A stretch of DNA of 64,000 bases, taken from Prionace glauca. Lineage: Eukaryota; Chordata; Chondrichthyes; Carcharhiniformes; Carcharhinidae. Position 1 is the first letter of the stretch; each line of letters starts with the position of its first letter. The stretch covers positions 15,494,059 through 15,558,058 of the forward strand of contig CM075760.1 of assembly GCA_037974335.1 (NCBI GenBank), in the 5' to 3' direction. Of the stretch, positions 11,346-21,961 are shown in pieces. The translations under genes were made by a program, and so were the position numbers. The notes under the pieces are model-generated. The model did not search any database. It had not been told where the DNA came from and saw nothing but the letters and a program-made list of their open reading frames with translations.

Positions 11346-11534
11346 GGGAGGTGAAGCTCAGAATTGAAAGATGTGAATGATGTAATTGATGACTGAGAGG
11401 GATGGATAGAAACTTTGGGGATTCTGTCGGCGGATTCATTGTGAACGTTGAAATCTGAATAAACTGAGACACCAGATGGAAAAGCCATAGTTTCTCCATG
11501 CATTTTAGATTAAAGAAAGCACTACTATACATGT

Positions 11535-11607
11535 GTCCGGCTAGCTCAGTCGGTAGAGCATGAGACTCTTAATCTCAGGGTCGTGGGTTCGAGCCCCGCG
11601 TTAGGCG
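11535..11607 (+). tRNA. trnK-CUU: tRNA-Lys(CUU)
   Basis: 73 nt with A box TAGCTCAGTCGG, anticodon loop CTCTTAA (CTT) and B box GGTTCGAGCCC. A Pol III stop (TTTT) lies a few bases downstream at about 11614. One acceptor mismatch (position 4 against 69) and one T-stem G-T wobble set it slightly apart from the vertebrate consensus. Probably functional. Confidence 0.9.
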
Positions 11608-12120
11608 TCATTCTTTTCAGACTTTGACTCATTCCTAGGTGAATTCCAGATCTCCGTTCCTCAGAAGTGTCACGGCTCAATCTGAGTTCCTTTCTCCTTT
11701 CTCCGTTGCTCATCTCACAGTTGTGAATGAAAACTGCCTCCAGATAACTGGAAGGCGGTGCCTTTAGCTCTGAACTCAGCGAGAGGTTTTGTTCCCATTT
11801 ATTATGAGATTTGAACCCAGATCTGAGAGATTGTGTCAGAGCAAACAACAATAATCTCCATTGTAATTCAATCACTTCAGCCTTCCATCCTATAAAAAGA
11901 CTATTAGTACTTTCCTCCTCTCCCTCTCTATTTTCCTTGACTCTGTACTTGTCTGTAAACCATTAAATCATCAATTTCTTCCAGTTAGGGTCAAAGGTCA
12001 GCAACCTGTATCATTCCCTCTCTTTCCCTCCACAGAAACTGTTGAAACTGATGAATCTTCCAGCATTTTCCGTTTTGAGGTGGGATTTGCAGCAACTACA
12101 ATTCCTTCCTTTGGATCACA
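11608..12120. other. No gene seen
   Basis: Sequence between tRNA-Lys and a LINE. A SINE/LINE-like scrap with CTTCCAGCATTTTCCG lies at about 12040-12075. Otherwise nothing recognised. Confidence 0.4.
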
Positions 12121-12146
12121 GTGGATCACTTTTCTCTGACTGAACA

Positions 12147-12717
12147 GCTGGAGTACTGTGTGCAGTTTTGGGCGCCGTACTTACGCAAGGATATTTTGGC
12201 CTTGGAGGAAGTGCAGAGGAGGTTTACTAGGCTGATACCGGAGTTGAGGGGGTTGAGCTATGAGGAGAGGCTGAATAAACTAGGCTTGTACTCGTTGGAG
12301 TTTAGAAGAATGAGGGGAGATCTCATTGAGACGTATAAGGTGATTAATGGGATGGATAGGACAGAGGTGGAGAGACTCTTCCCGCTCAAAGAAGACAGTA
12401 GGTCTAGGGGGCACAGCCTCAAGATAAAGGGAGAACGTTTTAGAACGGAGTTGAGGAGGAACTTCCTCTCTCAAAGGGTGGTGAATCTCTGGAATTCTCT
12501 GCCCGTCGAAGTGGTGGAGGCTGCCTCGCAAAATATTTTTAAGAAGCGGGTTGATGGGTTTTTGATAAGAGAAGGGATTAAGGGTTATGGGGAGAGGGCG
12601 GGAAGGTGGAACTGAGCCACGACAGATCAGCCATGATCTTATTGAATGGCGGGGCAGGCTCGAAGGGCCAGATGGCCTACTCCTGCTCCTATTTCTTATG
12701 TTCTTATGCTCTTATTA
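12147..12717 (+). mobile_element. CR1-clade LINE 3' end (subfamily 1)
   Basis: 5'-truncated copy with an open frame for the C-terminal RT region (LEYCVQFWAPYLRKDILALE through GYGERAGRWN), then the subfamily tail CGAAGGGCCAGATGGCC and TTCTTATGTTCTTATG. Few differences from the copies at 14586 and 53932, so a recent insertion, dead by truncation. Confidence 0.9.
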
Positions 12718-13167
12718 ACCATAACTTTCTAAATAGTTAAAGGGCTGAGGTTTTAAATAATAAGTGCCCCAAATATGTCACCCTGTCTGACATGAAATGA
12801 AACAAAATGAAAATTATTAATTATGTCACAAAATACTGCTACCACAATATAGATTTCATTGTCAGCATTTGTTGTCCATCCCTATTTCCCACTGAACTAA
12901 CTACGTTGTTGGGCCATTTCAGAGGGCAGTTTAGACTCAATTACATTGTCTTACATTCTCTCTCCAGAGAAGCCGTCATGCCTGGTGAGATTTTCCAGCA
13001 TTTTAAGTTGTTCTTTTAAGTTTCAGCATCTGCTGTAATTTGCTGTTGGCTGAACGAGTCATTCCTGTTCTATCAAAACATGAGTTTCTTTTTCCTCGAC
13101 AAACCTTTCTTGAGCATTTGAAAAACGCTGCAATGTATCGGTCAGATTAAAGTTGCTGCTCGCATCT
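12718..13167. other. No gene seen
   Basis: AT-rich DNA. A short repeat scrap (GGTGAGATTTTCCAGCATTTTAAG near 12980-13010) belongs to a common interspersed repeat also seen near 12060 and 48050. Confidence 0.35.
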
Positions 13168-13239
13168 TCCCTGGTGGTCTAGTGGTTAGGATTCGGCGCT
13201 CTCACCGCCGCGGCCCGGGTTCGATTCCCGGTCAGGGAA
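13168..13239 (+). tRNA. trnE-CUC: tRNA-Glu(CUC)
   Basis: 72 nt starting TCCCTGGTGGTCTAGTGG. The acceptor stem pairs fully (TCCCTGG with TCAGGGA), the anticodon loop is CTCTCAC (CTC), and the B box is GGTTCGATTCC. TTTT follows at about 13245. All four stems are intact. Confidence 0.95.
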
Positions 13240-14585
13240 TACAGATTTTGTTGCTGCCGATCAGCCCAAGATTTAGGAGGGGCTGAAATTCCTTCCTGAT
13301 GGAAAACAGGAGCGATCATTGTGTCAGTTTGAACTACCTGGAGAAACAAAATAAACCCATTGGCCCAATCCCGGCAATTTATAATTTCATTCCCCTTGCT
13401 GCTTCCTCCTGTCAAACTGAATAATAATACATTCTACTCCACTACATTTCACTGCAGCTCACCACACTCAAAGATCATTCGCAGCCTCTGCCTCTTCTAT
13501 AGCTTCTTGTGGGAAATCTGCTGAACAACATGAGCTTTTCACAGTTCTGCTGTGATATCTGAGATTTGTATCTCATTGATCATCATTACTGTCTCCATTG
13601 CTTCATCCCAGGTCACTGTCACTACAGATATAGTCACACAGTCATTCTATCATCTGCAGCAAATGATATTCCCTTCCTTTGCTTTCACTTACATTCACCT
13701 CCAGAAACTGGTTACACGGTGAGTGTAATGTTCTGTTTAGCTGACAGTTTATCATCAATCCTGTTCCAGAATGGAGTAGCACCGTGTCAAAGTGGGTGGG
13801 AGTTGGTGACTCCACCAATTCTGAAACCTCACTGAACCCCCGCGTATTTAGCCCCCCCTCTCACCCTCCATCTCTCCAACTCATTGATAAATGTCACTAT
13901 TAAAACTAATGATGGTGAATTAAAGACGTGGAATCGAGATTAATAAATGGTGTTGGTCTGCGGCCGGGGCGTGGGGGGGGGGGGGGGGGGGGGAGGTGGT
14001 GGCTGGTGTAGCATTTGTTGAGGGATGGAGGTGGGGGGAGGGAGGCGCTGGGGGCGCCGTGGGGGAGGGGTGCGGAGGGCATGGGAAATTGTGATGGATG
14101 CTGAGATGATAATGTCCATGAAATACTAGCCCCAAACTCCCATTGAGTTACATTCAGAGTCAGATTGCAGCTCGGATAGAAAATTGGATTGTCTGCGATT
14201 ACACTTAATAAAATCCCGTGTCGGCTTTCGACAGTGAGATTGGTATAATGAGCTAATAACTAAATTCAGTGCAGTTAGTCATTTTGAGACTCTCATGCAA
14301 TTTACAGTGTGTGTTATAGATCAGAGTGAGTTAGGGCTCGAATTGTGCTGAATTTAACATTATAACAAGCAACTACATTTTAAATATACACAGAACACAA
14401 TATAGAGGCAGGGTTCGGCTGGATTTCTAAACGGACTAAGGAAAAAAAATGAGCACTGAGGAATAGAAAATCCAGCGAAAAGTAGATATGTGTCCATTAT
14501 AATGAAATATTATTTGATAATGTCTGGATGAGAGAATAGACAAATCTTTAAATCACTAAAATGCAAGGTTACACAATAATTAGCT
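13240..14585. other. No gene seen; poly-G tract
   Basis: No recognisable coding or repeat family over 1.3 kb apart from a 21-base G run at 13973-13993 followed by G-rich DNA to about 14080. The rest is unremarkable, AT-leaning DNA. Confidence 0.4.
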
Positions 14586-15907
14586 TAAGAACATAAGAAC
14601 ATAAGAACATAAGAAATAGGAGCAGGAGTAGGCCATCTGGCCCTTCGAGCCTGCCCCGCCATTCAATAAGATCATGGCTGATCTGTCGTGACTCAGCTCC
14701 ACCTTCCCGCCCTCTCCCCATAACCTTTAATCCCTTCTCTTATCAAAAACCCATCAACCCGTTTCTTAAAAATATTTAGCGAGGCAGCCTCCACCACTTC
14801 AACGGGCAGAGAATTCCACAGATTCACCACCCTTTGAGTGAAGAAGTTCCTCCTCAACTCTGTTCTAAACCGCCCCCCCTTTATCTTGAGGCTGTGCCCC
14901 CTAGTCCTACTGTCTTTTTTGAGCGGGAACAGTCTCTCCACCTCTATCCTATCCATCCCATTCATCATCTTATACGTCTCAATGAGATCTCCCCTCATTC
15001 TTCTAAACTCTAACGAGTACAAGCCTAGTTTATTCAGCCTCTCCTCATAGCTCAATCCCCTCAACTCCGGTATCAGCCGAGTAAACCTCCTCTGCACTCC
15101 CTCCAGGGCCAAAACATCCTTGCGCAGGTGCGGCGCCCAAAACTGCACACAGTACTCCAGCTGCGGCCTCACCAATGCCCTATACAGCTGCAGCAAGACC
15201 TCCCTACTTTTATATTCAATCCCCTTCGCTATGAAGGCCAGCATCCCATTCGCCTTCCTGACCACCTGCTGCACCTGCAAGCTGGGTTTTTGCGACTCAT
15301 GCACAAGGACCCCGAGGTCCCTCTGCACCGTCGCCTGCTGCAGTTTTTCGCCCCGTAAGTAATAGTCCTTCCTACCATTCCTCCTACCAAAGTGGACCAC
15401 CTCACACTTGCCAACATTAAATTCCATTTGCCATTTCCTGGCCCATTCGCCCAGCCTATCTAGATCCTTCTGCAGACTCTCCACACCCTCCGCACAATTT
15501 GCCTTTCCCCCAATCTTGGTGTCATCAGCAAATTTCGACACCCTGCACTCGGTTCCCTCCTCCAGATCATCTATATAAATGGTAAATAGCTGAGGCCCCA
15601 GCACCGACCCCTGGGGCACCCCACTAGTCACCAACCGCCAATCCGAATAGCATCCATTGACCCCCACTCTCTGCCTCCTATTTGACAACCAATCCTCTAT
15701 CCACGCTAACACCCTACCCCCAACTCCATGTCCCCTGACCTTCTGCAATAACCTCTTGTGAGGTACCTTGTCAAACGCCTTCTGAAAATCCAGAAAGACC
15801 ACATCCACCGGCTCTCCTCCATCCACTGCCCTAGACACATCCTCATAGAACTCCAGTAAATTTGTCAGACACGACTTCCCTTTAATGAAACCGTGTTGCG
15901 TCCGCTT
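14586..15907 (-). mobile_element. Young CR1-clade LINE, RT half (subfamily 1)
   Basis: A 5'-truncated minus-strand copy with a continuous RT frame from about 15905 to 14693. It covers TQHGFIKGKSCLTNLLEFYE, the palm block VFLDFQKAFDKVPH, SGVPQGSVLGP, the catalytic FADDTKIGG, and the C-terminal LEYCVQFWAPHLRKD to GYGERAGRWS. The tail ends at triplicated AAGAACAT units (14586-14620). Long stretches are identical to 53932-55340 and 55342-56335, pointing to recent activity. The same frame runs on past about 15907 into non-LINE DNA. Confidence 0.92.
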
Positions 15908-16682
15908 GTAATCGACATGTTCACTAGCCGGAAGGCAAGTATTAAATTCGCTATCCTTGGCCAGATTTCCCTGTGAAAATACAGAGATATTAACGCCATT
16001 CGTAACTAATTGTTCCCTTTCCATGGAAACAGGGAAATAATTATTCCTCAAACCTGCTGCACTAACGTCGTGATTAAAGTGATACAACACCACCATCCGC
16101 TGGCGGACTACTGTAACTGCAGGCGCTGGTGCTTTTGAGTCTGCGAACCGGTTACTGAAATATGAATATTGAACGATATTGTCCGATATTGTTTATAGAA
16201 GGATCTCGGCTGGCGTATGCGCCCTTTTTATAACCAGACACCGTAGATAAACCGTGTTCTTCATTTCCCATTGACAGTTAATGTCTGGAGATTGAAGTTG
16301 GGATTATTTGAAACTTCAAATTGTACATTCGATGAAGTTATCAGAGTTAATCAAATTCAGAATCTTAGTGGGTAAACATTTCTGCCCTCTGCAATTCGTT
16401 TGTCAGACATTTTCACGGTTTAGTCTTAAAAAAGGCACAAAGAATCAGACATTTACAAGGATACACACACACACACACACACGTATTGGAGCCTACAGAG
16501 ATACAGGGGGGCATCCACAGATTCAGACGCAGACATATAGAGATCCTGGTAACTCTAAAGATACAAGGGCACACACAGTATCAGAGGCATATACAATGTC
16601 TCAGCTTGTACACTACCAAACTCTCTCTCGTAGTTCCAGACTTTTCAATGAGTTCAAGCAGGCAACTGTTGACCTGTGAATG
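15908..16682. other. No gene seen; (AC)n microsatellite
   Basis: Contains an (AC)n run at 16461-16482 and purine-rich flanks. No gene or repeat family recognised. Confidence 0.4.
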
Positions 16683-17660
16683 TGATGAGGAAAGCGTATG
16701 GCATGTTAGCCTTCATAGGAAGGGGTATAGAATATAAGAGTAGGAGTCTGATGTTGCAGTTGTATAGAACGTTGGTTAGGCCTCACCTGGAGTACTGCGT
16801 CCAGTTCTGGTCGCCGTACTACCGGAAGGATGTAGAGATCCTGGAGAGAGTGCAGAGGAGATTTACCAGGATGTTGCCTGGTATGGAAGGGCTGTCTTAC
16901 GAGGAAAGATTGAACGCACTTGGGCTGTTTTCCCTTGAGAGACGTCGGCTGAGGGGGGATTTGATAGAGGTTTATAAGATTATGAAGGGGACGGATAGAG
17001 TAGATGGTGATAAGCTTTTTCCGCTATTAGAAATGGATAGAACGAGGGGTCACGGGCTTAGGGTGAGGGGGGCTAGATATAAGACTAATGTTAGAGGGCA
17101 GTTATTCACACAAAGGGTAGTGGGGATGTGGAATGCACTGCCGAGTGAGGTGGTGGAAGCAGGCACGCTAGGGTTGTTCAAGAGTCACTTGGACAGCCAC
17201 ATGAGCAGTTTACATACAGGGGGGTATAGCAGGCCTTATTAAGCATTGTAGGCTTGGGGTCAGTTTAGTCTCAGGGGTATAGAGTCTTTAATAATGAAAT
17301 TTTTATCCACAGGCACTTACCATCTCGAGGGCATCTTGGCAGCACAGAGGCTATCTCTGTTACTGTGCAGACACATGGAGTTGGGCCTGTGTCCGTGCGA
17401 GTTTGCGCGTTCTCCCCATGGTTGCGTGGGTTTCCTCCGGGTGCTCCGGTTTCCTCCCACATCCCAAAAATGTGCTTTTAGGCTGATTGATTGGGTAACA
17501 AATTGTCCCTATATTGGACCTCCCTGATCCTCACACATTAGGCATAGACTAGAGTCATGAATAGGTCACTGACCATGGGACGGCGGCGCGGGCTCGTTGG
17601 GCCGAAGGGCCTGTTTCCCGTGCTGTTTTGTTCTTTGTTCTTTGTTCTTTGTGAATGCTG
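16683..17660 (+). mobile_element. CR1-clade LINE 3' half with SINE-like UTR (subfamily 3)
   Basis: The open C-terminal RT frame runs to 17242 (MRKAYGMLAFIGRGIEYKSR through HTGGYSRPY). A roughly 420-bp 3' UTR follows, holding the SINE-core-like block GTGGGTTTCCTCCGGGTGC near 17426-17444, then GGGCCGAAGGGCCTGTTTCCC and a triple TTTGTTC repeat at the end. The only frame disturbance is the 5' truncation, so it is young. It lies inverted to the copy at 5946-6782. Its 3' terminus points at the tRNA-Asn gene 25 bp away. Confidence 0.92.
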
Positions 17661-17684
17661 ACAGTGAGAAGAATAGAAAAAATC

Positions 17685-17701
17685 CGTCTCTGAGTGGTCT
17701 C

Positions 17702-17737
<36 letters not shown>

Positions 17738-17758
17738 GACCTATTGCGCCACAGAGAC
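17685..17758 (-). tRNA. trnN-GUU: tRNA-Asn(GUU)
   Basis: 74 nt on the minus strand. Fully paired acceptor (GTCTCTG with CAGAGAC, discriminator G), A box GGCGCAATAGGTCAGC, anticodon CTGTTAA (GTT), B box GGTTCGAGACC. A run of six T follows just downstream on the minus strand. Intact and probably functional. Confidence 0.95.
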
Positions 17759-18183
17759 TGAGATAACAGCAGTTAAATATATTCTAAACTAGTGTGTCAA
17801 TGACCACAATTCTATTTCTGAAAACCTGTTCCAGAACTGCAGCATGTTTACAATTCTATACAAGTCTCGTTAGGTTCCGTAGCACTGCTGTAGTATGTTG
17901 GTTATTCCCTTTCTCCTATGAACGTGCAGGTAAAATGAATCCGTGTCTCTTATCACAGGGAGGAATTCAACAGGAGGGAAGGGAACGAACCACAAGTAGC
18001 CTCACGATCCAATACTTGCCACTCAATTATCAATAACACCATTCACCACTACACCTGCTTCCGAATATTGCGACCCATTTCTCTCAGGATTTCTTCCAAG
18101 ATTTAATATTGCCCCTTGTTTTCTCCTAATTTTAATAGGATGTTCACTTCAATAAACAGAGCGAACGGAGAAAGAAGGGACTT
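17759..18183. other. No gene seen
   Basis: Spacer between divergent-looking tRNA flanks; no repeat or coding signal recognised. Confidence 0.35.
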
Positions 18184-18254
18184 TGCATTGGCCGGGAATC
18201 GAACCCGAGTCTCCCGCGTGGGAAGCGAGAATTCTACCACTGAACCACCAATGC
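18184..18254 (-). tRNA. trnG-CCC: tRNA-Gly(CCC)
   Basis: 71 nt on the minus strand. It begins GCATTGGTGGTTCAGTGG, has anticodon loop TTCCCAC (CCC) and B box GGTTCGATTCC, and the acceptor GCATTGG pairs with CCAATGC. One oddity: no run of four T within about 50 bp downstream on the minus strand, only short T runs broken by C, so Pol III termination may be weak or lie further away. Confidence 0.92.
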
Positions 18255-18724
18255 TGCTCTTCCTAAAGCTATTCCCACATGCTCTCTCTTCCTTTACACT
18301 CAGCAGCATTGTAATTTCCTTACTTTATCCTTTCATTCCCCAAATGCCCACAAATGCTCTCACGCAAATCTCAGACGCAACATCGCACAAGCCTCTCATG
18401 CTGTTCAATACCTTCCTTTCATTCACAACCGCATCTCAAACTTTCACCTTCCTCCAAAACACAAGCACTCTGCAACAATCCCCCTCTCACACAGCCTCAT
18501 TCTCCCAAATATGCCTCTGCTTTCACCACATCAGTCTAAACAAACTTAAAACGTGTTTACATTACTTGCACACTGTCTCTTCCACTCTGCTCATATCACT
18601 ACAATACGCCTCATGCCATTCTGCAAAAGCTTTAAGTTGCTACATTTCTTCAAAGCTGCTACCCAGTGCGACACCAGGCCAAACTTCCACTTTCAACACT
18701 TGATAACACCTATATAGGGTTACA
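18255..18724. other. No gene seen; pyrimidine-rich
   Basis: CT/CA-rich DNA with an open but low-complexity reading frame (Ser/Thr/Leu-rich) that does not resemble a known protein. Confidence 0.4.
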
Positions 18725-18845
18725 AGTTAGCTCGGAATGAGTTAAAGAAATAGGGCTTAGGAGAGCTAGTAGGGGGCATGAGAAGTCCTTAGCACGTCGG
18801 ATAAAGGAAAACCCCAAAGCTTTTTACTCTTATGTTAAAAACACG
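18725..18845 (+). mobile_element. Short LINE EN-RT linker fragment
   Basis: Reads as a decayed form of the linker between endonuclease and RT (GHEKS, then KENPKAFYSY-like codons near 18790-18835). Only about 120 bp survive. Confidence 0.45.
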
Positions 18846-18857
18846 CATTAAATCTTC

Positions 18858-18923
18858 ACATATCGAGGCCAGTCTGCGACATCTGAAAGCGCTGAATCCT
18901 AACCACGAGACCCCCAGGATCCC
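18858..18923 (-). pseudogene. tRNA-Glu-like pseudogene
   Basis: On the minus strand GGGGGTCTCGTGGTTAGGAT and CAGCGCT match the D arm and anticodon-stem side of tRNA-Glu. The anticodon arm and T arm are scrambled (only CCTCGAT-like remnants), and the acceptor does not pair. A dead copy between live tRNA genes. Confidence 0.6.
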
Positions 18924-19316
18924 ATCTGCCTGATTCTCCCAGATACTGGTTACAGGAATGTGCACAGCGCCAATTGTCCGCACTCACACACTCCTTCCTG
19001 TCTGTTAAGATTTGAAATTGTTTATATTTTTCACATTGGCTTCCAGTGTGATGAAAGCAGATCTGTGATAAGCTGATGTTGTTCAGTGGATTTACTGCAG
19101 TAAGATTTATGTCAGTTCGATGCAAACATTGGTGTTTGAATGCGGTCAGTTACGGTGAAATTTAATGCACTGGAAAGTAGCCTACTCGCTTTTACAGGAG
19201 GAACCAGCAAGAGAAATATATATACGAATAATTGTGCAACGGGACTGATATTTCTCCCTGCTGTTCAAATTGGCACAAGTATTGATCCACGATTTTCAGG
19301 CTGTGCGCACGTGTTA

Positions 19317-19388
19317 GGTTCTGTGGTGTAATGGTGAGCACTCTGGACTCTGAATCCAGCGATCCGAGTTCAAATCTCAGCAGAACCT
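19317..19388 (+). tRNA. trnQ-CUG: tRNA-Gln(CUG)
   Basis: 72 nt with a perfect acceptor (GGTTCTG with CAGAACC, discriminator T), A box GTGTAATGGTGAGC, anticodon CTCTGAA (CTG) and B box AGTTCAAATCT. TTTT comes just after at about 19391. One T-stem mismatch (C opposite A). Probably functional. Confidence 0.92.
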
Positions 19389-19657
19389 TGTTTTAATTTG
19401 CAAATACAGACGATGGATTGGCTGAAGGGCGTTTCATTTAAGTTTATCACCAAGTCCTAATCGAGAGGAGAATTTGCCAGCCCGTTCAGCTGCTGTTACT
19501 CAATTCAAGGGCAATAAGGGATGATAGAAAATGAATAAAGACAATCTCAATAATGGACCTTTTCCTCACAAGTAAAAACAAACTTTTTGACAATGTTTCT
19601 GCCTGAAACTTTCGAAACGTTGAGCGAATATGTAACAACTATCCCACTTTTACATGT

Positions 19658-19717
19658 GGGCCAGTGGCGCAATGGATAACGCGTCTGACTATCGCTCAGA
19701 AGACTCCTGGTTAGCTC
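19658..19717 (+). pseudogene. tRNA-Arg-like pseudogene, T arm deleted
   Basis: The first 30 bases (GGGCCAGTGGCGCAATGGAT and on) match vertebrate tRNA-Arg exactly, including the A box. The anticodon stem TCTGA/TCAGA still pairs, but the loop is CTATCGC, not a standard Arg anticodon at 34-36. After AGA, about 11 bases of the variable/T-stem side are missing, so the B box is lost and the molecule is only about 60 nt. It cannot be transcribed from a normal internal promoter or fold its T arm. Confidence 0.8.
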
Positions 19718-20384
19718 AGAACACACCTTTAAAAGGCGTTCACAAATTCCTTGTTACTTTCGATGAAAAAGGTATTTAACAGCTTTATACTTATTCAGAC
19801 AAATGCTGCCAAGCATATTTTCAGCTTCTCTGGAGAAAGTAATATTCGGAAATTGCTAATGAACAGCAACCGACTATTTTAAATTTTTTTCGGAAAACAA
19901 AACCTTCAATAAGATTAGGATATTAAATAAATGCTAACCTCAAATACATTTTGGACAAAATTAAACATGTCTTTGTGAATTTACACAATTTTGTCATTTT
20001 TTTCCATAAAAATCAGCATTTCTGATTTTGGAGAAAGCATTTCAAGCTGAGGTCAGTGCAAAGATAATATGACTGTAACATAGAGATTCTGATAATATTC
20101 AGCACCAAACTGAAATCATACAGACTTCCCTCACCCTAGCATGTTTCAGATGGTGATTAACTATGTTAGTCTGCACCTAAACCTATTAAATTGTCTTGTA
20201 GACTGGATGACTTGCTGATATGTGCAGGTGTCAAAATAGGAAAGTTTCTTTCCTGGCAATGCATCAATTTATCATTTCTTATTTGACACAAAGCATTTGA
20301 GGCCGAGGCCAGAGCGAAGATACTATGGGTGTAACATCGAGATTCAGATAATGTTCAGGAACAAAATGGCCCGGCCGATGAAGG
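19718..20384. repeat. AT-rich DNA with a 75-bp direct repeat
   Basis: No gene seen. 20032-20108 and 20289-20362 are imperfect direct repeats (GAGATTCTGATAAT- and GAGATTCAGATAAT-containing), about 255 bp apart. The second copy leads straight into a LINE 3' end. Confidence 0.5.
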
Positions 20385-20668
20385 TATGCTTTCAGGTGCA
20401 AGGGGCAAGGTTTAAAGGAGATGGACATGATAGATTTTTTGCACAGAGAGTAGGGGGTTCCTGGAACTCGCTGCCGGGGAGAGATAGTAGAAGCGGATGC
20501 AGTTGTGACTTTTAAGTCACTTAACAAATACATAAATAGGATGGGAATAGAGGGATATGGTCCCGGAAGGATAGGAGGTTTTAGATGAGTCGGGCAGCAT
20601 GGTCAGTGAAGGTTTGAAAGGCCGAATGGCATGTTCCTGGGCTGTAATTTTCTCTGTTCTTTGTACTG
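20385..20668 (+). mobile_element. LINE 3' end (CR1/L2-like)
   Basis: Terminal coding remnant (FFAQRVGGSWNSLPG) and a tail AAGGCCGAATGGCATGTTCC ending CTCTGTTCTTTGT, of the same general type as the other CR1-clade 3' ends. Decayed. Confidence 0.65.
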
Positions 20669-21079
20669 CCATTTTTCTTTACCCAAAACTGAGCCTCAGA
20701 CTCTGTAGCTCTATATTTAACCACTCCATCTTTGATATCTTCTCCACTCACACAACCCTGTGAGATGTCTGTACTGATCTTATTGTGGCATCATGAGCGT
20801 TCCACGTACAACATGACTTGTATCTATAAATTCTCATCTTGAACATTTCAATTGAAATTTCAGGGCGAGTAGAGCTTTTTGAGCAGAATGGTGCAGATTC
20901 CCATCCTCTTTAATGTGAACAAGTTGTTTCTGATTTCCCTACAGAGGTTGTCTATTAAACAATCACTGAACACAGGGGGTGAACGTGAGAAGCTGAAGTT
21001 TCCAGTTGAAGAGGTTCCCGGTGTCTCTGAGCAGCTGAACTGGGGAAGCCTTTGGGCAGAGACTGCGCTACTGCTATTT

Positions 21080-21300
21080 CCCTTCCCGACCACCGGGGGT
21101 CGGTGTAACACGTCAGGGCGCTGCTCCTCCCAGTGTCACCTCTTGCCCACTCCGGTCCGGCCGCTGCTCGTTGGCGGAACATCCGGGTCCTGAAAAGAGG
21201 CGGGGACAGCCGCCATGTTTCCGTGACGTCACCATCAGCCCCTCCCCCCCGTCGAGTAATAAGCGACGGTTCAGAAATGTAGAAAGTGAGAGAAATTCCC
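21080..21300. promoter_or_regulatory. CpG-rich promoter-like block with CRE
   Basis: GC/CpG-rich DNA with a full palindromic CRE TGACGTCA at about 21224, a YY1-type GCCGCCATGTTTCC beside it, and an ETS-like CATCCGGGTCC. Such a combination is usual at vertebrate TATA-less promoters. On the minus strand the YY1 motif reads AACATGGCGGC, which is the usual orientation just downstream of a start site, so minus transcription is plausible. No coding exon is identified. Confidence 0.55.
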
Positions 21301-21604
21301 ACCCGGAAATCGCGCCCGGAGCGGAATTAAAATTAAATAAAATACATATTTTTATAAAGAGGCAGGTGGCGGAACCGCGCATGTGCTGTAGTATTTTCCC
21401 AGAGCGCACCGCGCGGGGGTGATTGAAAAACAGACGGAATAAAAAACAGAAACGATTTTCCCGAATGGAGAAGGAACCGAAAGTCTGACGGGTGAGGAGG
21501 TGAATAATAATCATCAAGATTCAAAATATTAAAAGATTAAAATGTAACTCCCTGGGCGCATGTGCGGGAGGTGAATTCCCCCAGAGTGCAGCGCGTGGGA
21601 CGCC

Positions 21605-21739
21605 GTCTCCCCTGGCAACGCAAGATGGACGCCGGCCGTCTCCCCTGGCAACGCAAGATGGACGCCGGCCGTCTCCCCTGGCAACACAAGATGGCCGCCG
21701 GCCGTCTCCCCTGGCAACGCAAGATGGCCGCCGCCGGCG
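21605..21739 (+). repeat. 33-bp tandem repeat of RFX/YY1-like sites ending in a splice donor
   Basis: Four head-to-tail 33-bp units starting at 21605, 21638, 21671 and 21704. Each has CCCCTGGCAAC (an RFX X-box half site) followed by CAAGATGGMCGCC (YY1-like). Because 33 is a multiple of three the array stays open as 11-residue repeats (GRLPWQRKMDA). The last unit runs into GGCG/gtgagtg at 21739/21740, a strong donor. It could be a first exon with an ATG at 21625, or purely promoter DNA; no downstream exon is recognised. Confidence 0.7.
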
Positions 21740-21961
21740 GTGAGTGATTGTGGCGCAGGCGCAGTGAGGTCTGCCTGCAGCCCATTGTCCAGATTGCCCC
21801 CCAGTGGATGTGGTGGGGATGGTGCAGCAGATGGAGCAACAATCCCAGTTTCAATGGGGGGAGAGAAGCTGCAATGCTGCTCCCTGTTGTTCACTCCTCT
21901 CCCCAGTCTCAGCATTGCAGAGTGTTTAAACAAGAGGGTGCATTGTCACAGCGGCACCGAG

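Noticed and set aside
15120-15362. Open frames antisense to LINE RT, repeated at 54461 and 55570
   Set aside because: Identical in every subfamily-1 copy because they are the opposite strand of conserved RT coding; no independent signal.
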